Part shown: positions 45,341 through 52,971 of the stretch, one piece after another | Position numbering within the stretch: the first letter of the stretch is position 1 | How the letters are laid out: each line of letters opens with the position of its first letter | Made by a program: the position numbers and the translations under genes | The notes under the pieces: generated by a model | Told to the model about the DNA's origin: nothing | The model's database searches: none | The model's input: only the letters and a program-made list of their open reading frames with translations | Source of the DNA: a virus | Reading direction: 5' to 3' (one strand) | Length of the DNA: 64,000 nucleotides | IMG/VR virus record: IMGVR_UViG_3300034062_003747 | Span: 1 to 64,000 of that record

Positions 45341-45613
45341 TTAAGCAATTGCTTTTACTTTTGTAAAATTAAAACTTCTCCAGCCGGTTTTTTCTATATC
45401 CCAAACTGTAATTAAATCTGATTCAACTACGTTTCCGTTTTCATCTAACTTAACAACCTTATCAGTTTTAGGATGAAACTCTTGTGGGATTTTACTAATT
45501 AGCTTTGTACATAACATTGTTCTATCAGTACCATCTGCTTTTGTAAAAGTTACTGATACCACTTCCGTTTGTAATTTTTCTACTAATTCGTGTTTTGTAA
45601 TAATTAATTCCAT
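45341..45613 (-). CDS. DUF2693-like phage protein
   Basis: The 90-residue protein has VVSVTFTKADGTDRTMLCTK, then an IPQEF turn, and near the end VWDIEKTGWRSF. This layout is seen in T4-like phages (DUF2693-like), where the fold is thought to be a small barrel of unknown function. It overlaps the upstream membrane-protein gene by 10 bases. Confidence 0.7.
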   Translation of the reverse strand: MELIITKHELVEKLQTEVVSVTFTKADGTDRTMLCTKLISKIPQEFHPKTDKVVKLDENGNVVESDLITVWDIEKTGWRSFNFTKVKAIA

Positions 45614-46026
45614 TTTTCGTTTATTTTTATTGTTTTTAAATCGTTTCGTTGTTTAAATTCTCTTTCGGTTTCTCTATCATAGCGTTCTTTAAATTGTGAA
45701 ATTCTAACAAACTCTTCGTATGCTTCTCTATGATAATGTTTAATGTGCTCGATTCCTAATTCATATCTGAATATGATTTCTTCATATCTTAATTCTTTAT
45801 AATCAAACCCATCTCCTTGAACTTTTATTTCAAGTTGTAATGAATCAATTGTACGTTGTAACGAATCTATTGTATGAGTTTGAATCTGATAGTTTTCTCT
45901 ACTCATTACAACAACCGGTTTATCTTTGTTATTCATACTAAATCCTATTGATACTATTGCCACTGCTATAATTCCAACTATTAGTATTGTACCTAATGTA
46001 ATTTTTAATTTATCGCCAATATCCAT
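45604..46026 (-). CDS. Single-pass membrane protein with coiled coil
   Basis: A 140-residue protein with one hydrophobic segment (LGTILIVGIIAVAIVSIGF) and a coiled-coil-prone region (THTIDSLQRTIDSLQLEIK), then an acidic and basic helical tail. It may be a spanin-like or inner-membrane phage protein; the function is unknown. It is one base from the preceding secreted-protein gene. Confidence 0.66.
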   Translation of the reverse strand: MDIGDKLKITLGTILIVGIIAVAIVSIGFSMNNKDKPVVVMSRENYQIQTHTIDSLQRTIDSLQLEIKVQGDGFDYKELRYEEIIFRYELGIEHIKHYHREAYEEFVRISQFKERYDRETEREFKQRNDLKTIKINEKWN

Positions 46027-46027
46027 A

Positions 46028-46312
46028 TTAATTAATGTTTATAAACTGTGAACGTTTATACTCTTTTTTCAGTTGGTAATCGTATTTCCAATTTTTAATA
46101 ATTTCTTCTGCTTGAGATTTATTTTGAAATGGATAATCACCCGATACCCATACTTTAAATGGTAGTATACCCATGCTTGTTCTGAACCACACTTTTTGTT
46201 GTGGTTGATACATTCGGATTCCGTTGACAACAAAAGTTTCGATTCGATACTTTGGTTTTGCTTCTAACGTTATTACTCCCAATAACATTAGTACTATTAA
46301 TAGTTTTTTCAT
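46028..46312 (-). CDS. Small putative secreted or periplasmic protein
   Basis: The 94-residue protein has a classic signal peptide (MKKLLIVLMLLGVITLEAKP) with a cleavage site near EAKP, then a short sheet-rich mature part (RIETFVVNGIRMY, GILPFKVWVSGDYPF) and a basic helix at the end. The mature part could be an SPOR-like fold, which binds denuded peptidoglycan glycans, from the VWVSGDYPFQNKSQAEEI pattern; this is tentative. It lies directly behind class I promoter P4, next to a membrane-protein gene, so it may act at the host envelope. Confidence 0.62.
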   Translation of the reverse strand: MKKLLIVLMLLGVITLEAKPKYRIETFVVNGIRMYQPQQKVWFRTSMGILPFKVWVSGDYPFQNKSQAEEIIKNWKYDYQLKKEYKRSQFININ

Positions 46313-46320
46313 ATCAAAAG

Positions 46321-46352
46321 CTAAGATACGAAAAAAATCTTAGAATACCAAA
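46321..46352 (-). promoter_or_regulatory. Class I promoter P4
   Basis: TTTGG (46352-46348) and TATCTTAG (46328-46321), with a 20-base spacer and a TCG just before the -7 box. It lies directly after the helicase stop and ahead of the secreted-protein gene at 46312. Confidence 0.72.
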
Positions 46353-47738
46353 TTATTTCCTAAGATTTTCTAAACGAAGAATTTCATCTTTAATTTTCTG
46401 ATTATATGGATTCCATTTTATGTTATCCAATAACCATTTACGATAGTAGGGTGGAATCGATGCTACTGGTTTGTTTGCATACTTACCAAACGTCATATAA
46501 ATCTTTTGTATCTCCCCCTCTTCGTTTCGTTGTTCAGATAAATTAATACCACCCTCTAAATGGATTCCAATTTCATGCATTGGGATACCGGTAAGTTTCT
46601 TTTTATTTTCACCATACAATTCCCATATACCATCCTCATCTTCTTTATAGTAAAGAGATTCTACTTTACCGAACTTATCAACTGCTCCAACAAAATCTAC
46701 AACTAAACAATTTTGTTTATTATCGTGAATACGAGTTCCTCTCCCCACAAACTGATACCACCACGAAATTGATGCAGTAGGTCGACCTGTGATTAAACAA
46801 TCTAATTCTGGATAATCAAATCCAACTGTCAATACGTTGACTTGAACAATAACTCTAATTTTTTGATTACGAAATTCTTCGATGATTCGGTTACGTTCTC
46901 CAGTTGGGGTTTCTCCATGTACTACTGCGGCAGATGGAATCTTTCCTGCTAATTGTGTTGCTTGAATAATGGTTGGTACTGCAATTAATATTGATTTTCT
47001 ATCTTGTAGTTCTCTAACTTTCTTTACAATTTTATCTTGTAGGTTTTGATTCTCATATGCACGTGCAATGGAATCATTTGTATATTCAGCACCAGATGAA
47101 TTATATACTAATGCTCCGGTATCAAAATCATATGATTGATATTCTAATGGAGTCCAAAATCCCATCTTCACAATTTCTTCAATTTGAGAAACGTGAATAA
47201 TATGTTTAAAAAATGTTCCATGTTTAGAACGATTAGTTAACATTACCAATTTAGAATATGGACCAGTCTCACTCATATTAGTTTGTAGTTTAAGTGGAGT
47301 TGCGGTTAACCCCAATACATGAGTTGCCTTCATACCATCTATAAACTTTCTTAGTTGTCCGTTCTTATCTCTTGGGTATCTATCACACTCATCTATTATA
47401 ACTTTGGTAATTCCTAACTCTCTGAATTTCCACGCAATGTTTATGATAGAACCGATTGTTGCATAGGTAATATCACCAATCTCTTTCTCACCCATTGATG
47501 CAGAATAGATTGATGCCTTACCACCTAAGTTAATAAGTTTATTGTAGTTTTGTTCTAATAATTCTTTTGAAGGTTGGATTACCAATACCTTTTCATTGAT
47601 ACCCTTTGCGATATAGGCAATAACAATCGACTTACCGAATGCAGTAGGTGCAACGATAATCGATGGTGCCATTTTTGGTGTGTTAAAAAACTCAATACCA
47701 ATAGCAACTGGTTCTAATTGATAATCTCTTAATTTCAT
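46353..47738 (-). CDS. uvsW: UvsW-like SF2 helicase
   Basis: The 461-residue protein has helicase motif I (VAPTAFGKS, K36), motif II (DECD, D116-E117), motif III (GLTATP) and motif VI (FVGRGTRIHD). This is the layout of T4 UvsW, an SF2 DNA/RNA helicase that unwinds branched DNA and R-loops and is part of the switch from origin-based to recombination-based replication. The end FGKYANKPVASIPPYYRKWL is a small DUF3820-like module often attached to nucleases. The gene lies directly after a small membrane-protein gene in the UvdE transcript and ahead of promoter P4. Confidence 0.88.
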   Translation of the reverse strand: MKLRDYQLEPVAIGIEFFNTPKMAPSIIVAPTAFGKSIVIAYIAKGINEKVLVIQPSKELLEQNYNKLINLGGKASIYSASMGEKEIGDITYATIGSIINIAWKFRELGITKVIIDECDRYPRDKNGQLRKFIDGMKATHVLGLTATPLKLQTNMSETGPYSKLVMLTNRSKHGTFFKHIIHVSQIEEIVKMGFWTPLEYQSYDFDTGALVYNSSGAEYTNDSIARAYENQNLQDKIVKKVRELQDRKSILIAVPTIIQATQLAGKIPSAAVVHGETPTGERNRIIEEFRNQKIRVIVQVNVLTVGFDYPELDCLITGRPTASISWWYQFVGRGTRIHDNKQNCLVVDFVGAVDKFGKVESLYYKEDEDGIWELYGENKKKLTGIPMHEIGIHLEGGINLSEQRNEEGEIQKIYMTFGKYANKPVASIPPYYRKWLLDNIKWNPYNQKIKDEILRLENLRK

Positions 47739-47858
47739 TTAAAAAAGAAATTCAATTAAAATTATACTCAATAGTGTAAAGATTCCTCCAATTATTGCTA
47801 TTGATGTAAAATTTTCTGAATCTTCAACCTGTTGTTTTGTTTTTCCTTGATTTTCCAT
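47739..47858 (-). CDS. Short single-pass membrane protein (39 residues)
   Basis: The frame opens with ATG at 47858 and ends in TAA directly ahead of the helicase ATG. The product MENQGKTKQQVEDSENF leads into one membrane segment (SIAIIGGIFTLLSIILIEF). Its neat fit between two real genes, with 1 base on one side and none on the other, supports expression. The function is unknown. Confidence 0.62.
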   Translation of the reverse strand: MENQGKTKQQVEDSENFTSIAIIGGIFTLLSIILIEFLF

Positions 47859-47859
47859 A

Positions 47860-48753
47860 TTATTTTATAAAAGGTAATATTGCTAATTCTTTTGCTTTTG
47901 CTTCAACCATAATATCTACATTGTTACCATATGTGTTAGGTAATGAATTGATATAAAGGGAATGGGCTTGTAGTTTTTCTTTTGGATTATTTTCGTGTAA
48001 TGCTTTTGATTCTGAATAGTGTACAACGGGAGTAATTCCTTCGGGCCAAGTTGTGATTGCTAATTTAAGTGCTTGTTCTTCGGATAAATCACCGGTACAA
48101 AATTGGTGGTGGTGGTAATCGAATACAATAGGAATACCAATTGCATTATGGACATACATAAGGTCTTTAACTGAATACATAGATGCCTTATCATCATTCT
48201 CTATTGTTAACCGCTTACGAACCGATGGAGAGAGTCTTTGGAAGTTAGTGATGAATCTATCCAATGCGGATTTTTTATCTCCATAAACACCATTACAATG
48301 AATATTAATCTTATTGTAAGGAGTTTTAGATAATCCCATCATGTCGAATATCTTACCATGCAATTCTAAATCAGCAAGTGTTTTTAATACAACCGATTCG
48401 TTAGGTGAAACTAATACATTGAATGGACCAGGGTGGGAAGTAATACGAATATTATGAAACTTAGCAAAATCACCAGCCTTTTTAAGTTCTGATTTGATTT
48501 CCTTATAATCTTTGAGTTGAGTAATATCGATATGGTCACCCCACGGGATAAGAGTAGATGATAAACGAAACAATTTAATTCCGTTCATTCTATTCCATTC
48601 TAAAATCTTAATGATATCTTTGGAGTTAAGTAGGGCTAGTTCGGAAACGTAATCCATGCCTTTGGCTTGGAATGTCCGGTTAACCATACTTCGGTTAGTA
48701 GTAACTTTTTTACCCATACTCATATTAATACAAGCATATCCTAAATTCATCAT
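47860..48753 (-). CDS. uvsE: UV damage endonuclease, UvdE family
   Basis: The 297-residue protein runs LGYACINMSM, RLSSTLIPWGDH, RITSHPGPFNVL, INIHCNGVYGDK, RLTIENDD and PIVFDYHHH, the TIM-barrel motif order of UvdE. The His, Glu and Asp residues in these motifs bind the three metals. The enzyme nicks 5' to UV photoproducts and gives an alternative to nucleotide excision repair. T4 uses DenV instead, so this is a different solution. Class I promoter P5 lies upstream and the small membrane gene and UvsW helicase follow, forming a repair unit. Confidence 0.92.
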   Translation of the reverse strand: MMNLGYACINMSMGKKVTTNRSMVNRTFQAKGMDYVSELALLNSKDIIKILEWNRMNGIKLFRLSSTLIPWGDHIDITQLKDYKEIKSELKKAGDFAKFHNIRITSHPGPFNVLVSPNESVVLKTLADLELHGKIFDMMGLSKTPYNKINIHCNGVYGDKKSALDRFITNFQRLSPSVRKRLTIENDDKASMYSVKDLMYVHNAIGIPIVFDYHHHQFCTGDLSEEQALKLAITTWPEGITPVVHYSESKALHENNPKEKLQAHSLYINSLPNTYGNNVDIMVEAKAKELAILPFIK

Positions 48754-48775
48754 TCTAATACAATTTGTTGTTATA

Positions 48776-48807
48776 CAAATATACGAAATATATCTGATAA
48801 TACCAAA
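48776..48807 (-). promoter_or_regulatory. Class I promoter P5, repair unit
   Basis: TTTGG (48807-48803) and TATATTTG (48783-48776), with a 20-base spacer and TCG before the -7 box. It directly follows the stop of the nucleotidyltransferase gene and precedes UvdE at 48753. Confidence 0.78.
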
Positions 48808-49206
48808 TTATTTATCATATAATTTATTTATTATATGTGTTGAACTAAAGCCTTCCATTTGAGGGAAATAGATAATTTCACCCACATACTCACTTCCTAT
48901 AATTCTTTTACCCCTATATTCTTCACCGATAACCATAATGGCCGGCATCATAGTTTTAATAAGTATTTCTAACTCTTCATCTGAATTAAATGATACTACC
49001 CTATCCACATATTTAATAGCATCTAATAGGGCAATTCTACTTACTAAATTATTTATGGGTCTTTGTTCGCCTTTTAATTCCTTAACTCTTCTGTCACCAT
49101 CAACCCCAACAATTAGGAAATCACCTAAATCGGCCGCCCTCTTTAATAATTGAATATGACCTAAGTGGACGATATCAAATGTACCATTTACCCAAACTTT
49201 TATCAT
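48808..49206 (-). CDS. HxGH nucleotidyltransferase (RfaE/TagD-like)
   Basis: The 132-residue protein has VNGTFDIVHLGHIQLL with H14 and H17, a LIVGVDGDRRV strand and the end motif FSSTHII. This is the cytidylyltransferase-like family that includes glycerol-3-phosphate cytidylyltransferase and heptose-1-phosphate adenylyltransferase (the C-terminal RfaE domain). It makes an activated polyol or sugar nucleotide from CTP or ATP. It overlaps the cupin gene as ATGA. The specific substrate cannot be read from sequence. Confidence 0.85.
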   Translation of the reverse strand: MIKVWVNGTFDIVHLGHIQLLKRAADLGDFLIVGVDGDRRVKELKGEQRPINNLVSRIALLDAIKYVDRVVSFNSDEELEILIKTMMPAIMVIGEEYRGKRIIGSEYVGEIIYFPQMEGFSSTHIINKLYDK

Positions 49207-49577
49207 AATAAATCATTTGGTGTTTTTCTATAAATTCTATATGAATCCGAATCAAAGTGTTCCGTACTTACCTCGTACACAACTCCCTTTTCTTGCAAGG
49301 AAGTAAGTTGGTGTGGTGTTCCCTTTTCAATATAAACTGAATCGCCGGGGTTTAGAATTTCTTTTTTTATTATACCAATCTTAGTATCAATCCATCTGAA
49401 CTCAAATTGTCCATCTTGTATATACCACGTTTCGTTTTTAAGCATATGATAATGCATTGAAAACTTGTCACCTTTTTCTGCGAAAACTAAAAGTTTACCA
49501 CAATATTGTGCATCGTTATGAACCCATAGTTCATATCCCCACGACTTTTGTACTTTTGTTGGTCTTGTTATTATCAT
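49203..49577 (-). CDS. Cupin-domain protein, sugar isomerase-like
   Basis: The ATG at 49577 (124 residues, MIITRPTKVQKSWGYELW) is chosen over 49604 because it overlaps the IscA stop as ATGA and starts at the conserved KSWGYELW. The cupin metal site is visible: HYHMLKNETWYI and PGDSVYIEKGTPHQL. The combination of WGYELW, HxH...E and a later H recalls mannose-6-phosphate isomerase or phage cupins of that type. It probably acts on sugar phosphates with the nucleotidyltransferase encoded next to it. No active-site residue is missing, but substrate choice is open. Confidence 0.78.
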   Translation of the reverse strand: MIITRPTKVQKSWGYELWVHNDAQYCGKLLVFAEKGDKFSMHYHMLKNETWYIQDGQFEFRWIDTKIGIIKKEILNPGDSVYIEKGTPHQLTSLQEKGVVYEVSTEHFDSDSYRIYRKTPNDLL

Positions 49578-49897
49578 ACTGCAAAACTTTCTCCACATCC
49601 ACATGTACGGGATGCGTTTGGGTTTATAAATTCAAATCCTTTACCATTTAATCCGTCTGAGAAATTTAATTCTGTTCCGTAAAGATATAATAGGGATTTG
49701 TTGTCTACTAAAATTTTTACTCCTTTATCTTCTGCTAGATTATCTCTTGCCTGTTGGTCAGTATCAAATGAAAGGTCATATGACAATCCACTACATCCAC
49801 CACCTTTAATGGAAACTCTAACGAAGGGAGTTTTAAATCCACTTTCTTCAATGAGTGAACTTAGTTTTTTAGCTGCCGTTTCTGATACTGTTACCAT
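49574..49897 (-). CDS. A-type iron-sulfur cluster carrier (IscA/HesB-like)
   Basis: A 107-residue protein with the three cluster cysteines C35 (GGGCSGLSY), C99 and C101 (RTCGCGESF). The family accepts Fe-S clusters and passes them to client proteins. The gene is unusual in phages but known in T4-like cyanophages. The phage also encodes two radical SAM proteins that need [4Fe-4S] clusters, so a maturation role is plausible. It is two bases from the membrane-protein stop and overlaps the cupin gene as ATGA. Confidence 0.92.
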   Translation of the reverse strand: MVTVSETAAKKLSSLIEESGFKTPFVRVSIKGGGCSGLSYDLSFDTDQQARDNLAEDKGVKILVDNKSLLYLYGTELNFSDGLNGKGFEFINPNASRTCGCGESFAV

Positions 49898-49899
49898 TG

Positions 49900-51102
49900 T
49901 TAATAAGTTTTGCTTGAAAAATCGGTTGGATATTGAGATGGTTTTATGTATCTAATCCAATAGTTAACCGCGTTCTGGTCGTTTATCCATTTTGTTTTAT
50001 CTGCCCAATCAAACCCTTCCGATGCGTAATAGGGTTTATAATCTCTGATTATTTGAGCCCTATTTGGGTGTGCAGTTACTTCATCTATTAATCCATCACC
50101 ATCCGTATCGTATCCATCAATAGAACCATCCCTATCGTAATCAATTGGTCTGACTGTATAATCGGGTTGGAGGTTTAATAACTCTTCATCTGGATTATCT
50201 ACTAATGGGTTATCAAATGGTGGTTCGTATAATCCCGCTTGTTGATTATCTTCCACCATACCACCTAAGATATCGTCTTTAGTAGAATTTTTTCCACTAT
50301 CTTTATATATTTGATAATTTTTTTCCACTAACGGGTCATTCTCACCATACATATTTTTCTTACCAATCAATCCATTAAATGCAATGATAAGGGCAACTGC
50401 AAGTGGGTCAAACACAAATACAATAATAAATATAAAAAACTTAACAACGGAGTTAAGGGGTACATTGAACGCCTCTGCTACAAAACGAAACCCACCAACT
50501 TCTTTTTCTAATTCGATATTATTATTTTTAATAACATTTATAGAATCTAACGCTGCATTATTTTTTATAGTTAATTCATCAATTCGTTTTGATATGGAAC
50601 TAATTTCTCTATCTGCAGATTTAATCATCTGAGATACTCTTGATGTAGATTTATCCTTATCAATTTGTTTAGATAAGTTACTCTCTTGAGAATTACGAAT
50701 ATTTTGTTGGTTAGTTAATTGAGTAGAGTAACGGGTTATCTCCCCATCGTTCTTAGTGATTTGAGTTTGATACACTGCAATATCTCTATCTACCTTTTGT
50801 AATCCTAAATTTTGTTGTTGGAAAGCATTAGAAAGGTATCCAAAAATACCGGCAGAGGTAATCAACATAAGAATACCTACGGCACTTGTTAGATACCACT
50901 TATTAAACCCACCAATATCATCCCACTTTTGTTTTAGATAAGTGGCTGCAACTAATTTAGCAAATTCTAATGAACCTGCCATTACCATTACTGAAAGTGA
51001 AGCACCGGCAAATAGAACACCCAATCCCGTTACTGAAAAGTACGCAGCACATCCAGCAACGATTACTGCTGATAATCCGACCAAATACTTTAACCAATTC
51101 AT
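49900..51102 (-). CDS. Multi-pass membrane protein with coiled coil
   Basis: The 400-residue protein has an N-terminal pair of membrane segments (WLKYLVGLSAVIVAGCAAYF and GVLFAGASLSVMVMAG), a third (WYLTSAVGILMLITSAGIF) near 70-90, a Gln/Asn/Ser-rich coiled coil at about 95-205 and a last segment (FFIFIIVFVFDPLAVALII) near 220-240. The tail carries D-x-D-x-D-G repeats (DYDRDGSIDGYDTDGDGLID), which are calcium-binding-like. A similar architecture is seen in T4-like cyanophages. It could sense or alter the envelope; the function is unknown. A 59-residue gene precedes it directly. Confidence 0.72.
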   Translation of the reverse strand: MNWLKYLVGLSAVIVAGCAAYFSVTGLGVLFAGASLSVMVMAGSLEFAKLVAATYLKQKWDDIGGFNKWYLTSAVGILMLITSAGIFGYLSNAFQQQNLGLQKVDRDIAVYQTQITKNDGEITRYSTQLTNQQNIRNSQESNLSKQIDKDKSTSRVSQMIKSADREISSISKRIDELTIKNNAALDSINVIKNNNIELEKEVGGFRFVAEAFNVPLNSVVKFFIFIIVFVFDPLAVALIIAFNGLIGKKNMYGENDPLVEKNYQIYKDSGKNSTKDDILGGMVEDNQQAGLYEPPFDNPLVDNPDEELLNLQPDYTVRPIDYDRDGSIDGYDTDGDGLIDEVTAHPNRAQIIRDYKPYYASEGFDWADKTKWINDQNAVNYWIRYIKPSQYPTDFSSKTY

Positions 51103-51103
51103 T

Positions 51104-51283
51104 TTACGATAAATCTACGAGGTTTGTTGTTAGTTCTACTAATTTTTCAATTTCATTTGATAACTTAACGGCTTCTGCTTGATTAGCAGGGCGTTCACCT
51201 TTTAACATTTCTGCGATAACTTTAGCTCTTTTAGTAATTGCTTCTAAATTTTCTTGAGCTCTCATTTTGTATTCTTGTTTCAT
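51104..51283 (-). CDS. Short helical protein (59 residues)
   Basis: ATG at 51283 opens a 59-residue frame (MKQEYKMRAQENLEAITKR and onward) that stops one base before the start of the membrane-protein gene. It is an amphipathic helical protein with alternating charges. The short class II box at 51306-51315 lies 22 bases upstream. It has no recognised family; the tight coupling suggests it acts with the membrane protein. Confidence 0.6.
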   Translation of the reverse strand: MKQEYKMRAQENLEAITKRAKVIAEMLKGERPANQAEAVKLSNEIEKLVELTTNLVDLS

Positions 51284-51305
51284 AATTTGTATTTAAATGT
51301 ACACC

Positions 51306-51315
51306 TATAAATATG
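51306..51315 (-). promoter_or_regulatory. Candidate late promoter box (class II)
   Basis: Sense CATATTTATA, 22 bases before the ATG at 51283, in the 75-base gap that separates the accessory cluster from the next transcript. Confidence 0.48.
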
Positions 51316-51358
51316 TCCGATATAAAAAAGAGGTAATTTTATATATTTATATATTTAA

Positions 51359-52198
51359 TTAAATTAATTTAGGAACTTGTTTCCAACTAGGGTATGGTAA
51401 ATTATATGTTGGGAAGTTTAATCTTAAATACTCATATACATTACATGCATAATCGTAGTTAGTTTTTGGACCAGGATGTACCCCATCTACTCCCTTATCT
51501 ATTTGTGGTGAAAAATAATTACCATCAAACCTATTATTATTATATTCTTTTGGTATCCCATACCATGTAGGTGGAAACGTGGGTATCTCAAACCAACCAT
51601 TCCATAACCAATTACATCCCTTTGACTCTAAAAAATATTTGATTAATTGATGATTTTTATACCAATTAATTAAATCCTCATTATCATTTTGCAATTCAGT
51701 TAAATATTTTTGTATTTTTTTACCATCTTCAGTTTCTTCCATATATTCTTGTGCCGATGTTGGCATATATGGTTCTACCCCATTATCCTTAGTATATATC
51801 TCTCGTCTTAGAGGTGAGGTATACATAATTAAAACTAAATCAGGTTTAAGTATTTCATAAAAGGTTATTAGTGCTCTACTTATATAATCATTACTTCCAC
51901 CAACCCATCCTAAATTAAAATCAACCCCATTAGGAATAAGTTTTGAAATTTGATGTGACCAAGTTTCATCATCATTTACTCCCACTCCTTCGGTATTTGA
52001 ACACCCTATCGACATTATCTTAAATCCTTTTTTATGAATTGAATCTCCTCTAAACCCCAATTCATTGTAAGTATATGTACATAATCCAGTACTATCACCA
52101 CCGGTAGTATTGAATGATTTATTTATTCTTTCTTTAAATGAGTTTTTATAAGATAAGGTTTCAAATCCATCTGATGTCCAATATTCTAATGGTTTCAT
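51359..52198 (-). CDS. SGNH-type hydrolase/acetyltransferase-like protein
   Basis: The 279-residue protein has SIGCSNTEGVG with candidate serine S67, GWVGGSNDYI (blocks II and III, G and N), LVLIMYTSP and, near the end, GVDGVHPGP with a D-x-x-H arrangement. These are the blocks of SGNH hydrolases, which remove or, in some families, transfer acetyl groups on glycans. The first 55 residues lie before the first block, unlike the other four copies here. It ends the accessory cluster. It is translationally coupled to the next SGNH gene by an ATGA overlap. Substrate unknown. Confidence 0.74.
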   Translation of the reverse strand: MKPLEYWTSDGFETLSYKNSFKERINKSFNTTGGDSTGLCTYTYNELGFRGDSIHKKGFKIMSIGCSNTEGVGVNDDETWSHQISKLIPNGVDFNLGWVGGSNDYISRALITFYEILKPDLVLIMYTSPLRREIYTKDNGVEPYMPTSAQEYMEETEDGKKIQKYLTELQNDNEDLINWYKNHQLIKYFLESKGCNWLWNGWFEIPTFPPTWYGIPKEYNNNRFDGNYFSPQIDKGVDGVHPGPKTNYDYACNVYEYLRLNFPTYNLPYPSWKQVPKLI

Positions 52199-52971
52199 AT
52201 TGAGTTATTTAAAACAATAAAATCATAAAGGGTATTTGCAATTAATTTATATCCATCACCATTTGGGTGTTGAGCCACTTCAATTGGATTTGGTATTTTC
52301 TTCTCCCAAATATCTTTATCTTTAAAATTTTTTATTAACCACGACTCTAAAGATTCAATTCCAAACCCCCAATAATTTGTGGTGTCAATGAGGTGAGTAG
52401 TATCGTCATTTTTATTTAAATTCTGAACCATCAAATCAAACCCATCACACATAATGTATTTTATATTATATTCATTTAACATGTGTTGTAAATAAATTAT
52501 ATAATTTTGATTTATAATATTATAATAATTTTGTGTAAATAAATTGCCTAAAAAGAATTTTTTATACTCAGTCAAAAAATTATTAAACTTTTCATCCCCA
52601 TATGTGTATGATTCTATAAATTTATTAGGTAGTTTAGATAGTTCTAATTGACCCCAACTTATCCATTCTCCTTTTGGTAGAAAGGGAACATAATCTCTTA
52701 AAGATGAACTCCACATGATAACGACAAAATCATCTTTTTTAATTTTATTATTTCTTAAATCATTTATAACCTCATTAAAAATAATATTATTTGCTTTACC
52801 GCTCCATCCATTGTTTACAGCCTCTAACCCCATCTTATTTGCAAGGTGAGTAACCCAACTATTTTTATTTCTAAATAATTGTAATTGATTTCTATCCTTA
52901 TAAGATTGTTCGGTGGGCCAATCAATTCCTACCCCCTCTGTCCAACTATCTCCGTATGCGTATAATTTCAT
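52195..52971 (-). CDS. SGNH-type hydrolase-like protein
   Basis: The 258-residue protein starts MKLYAYGDSWTEGVG, with S9 as nucleophile candidate. NGWSGKANN gives blocks II and III, and AQHPNGDGYKLIANTL supplies the C-terminal H. The overlap with the upstream gene is ATGA. The start sequence MKLY is shared with three other products in this cluster that have different folds, which reflects a repeated junction rather than common descent. Probably a glycan esterase or O-acetyltransferase; that is inference from the family. Confidence 0.76.
   Translation of the reverse strand: MKLYAYGDSWTEGVGIDWPTEQSYKDRNQLQLFRNKNSWVTHLANKMGLEAVNNGWSGKANNIIFNEVINDLRNNKIKKDDFVVIMWSSSLRDYVPFLPKGEWISWGQLELSKLPNKFIESYTYGDEKFNNFLTEYKKFFLGNLFTQNYYNIINQNYIIYLQHMLNEYNIKYIMCDGFDLMVQNLNKNDDTTHLIDTTNYWGFGIESLESWLIKNFKDKDIWEKKIPNPIEVAQHPNGDGYKLIANTLYDFIVLNNSI

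Noticed and set aside
49578-49604. Extended start for the cupin gene
   Set aside because: The later ATG overlaps the upstream stop as ATGA and begins at the conserved part; the extension reads MWMWRKFCS and overlaps the IscA gene further.
8183-51315. TATAAATA boxes as plus-strand T4-type late promoters
   Set aside because: They lie upstream of minus-strand genes and there is almost no plus-strand gene downstream, so the minus reading TATATTTATA is preferred.
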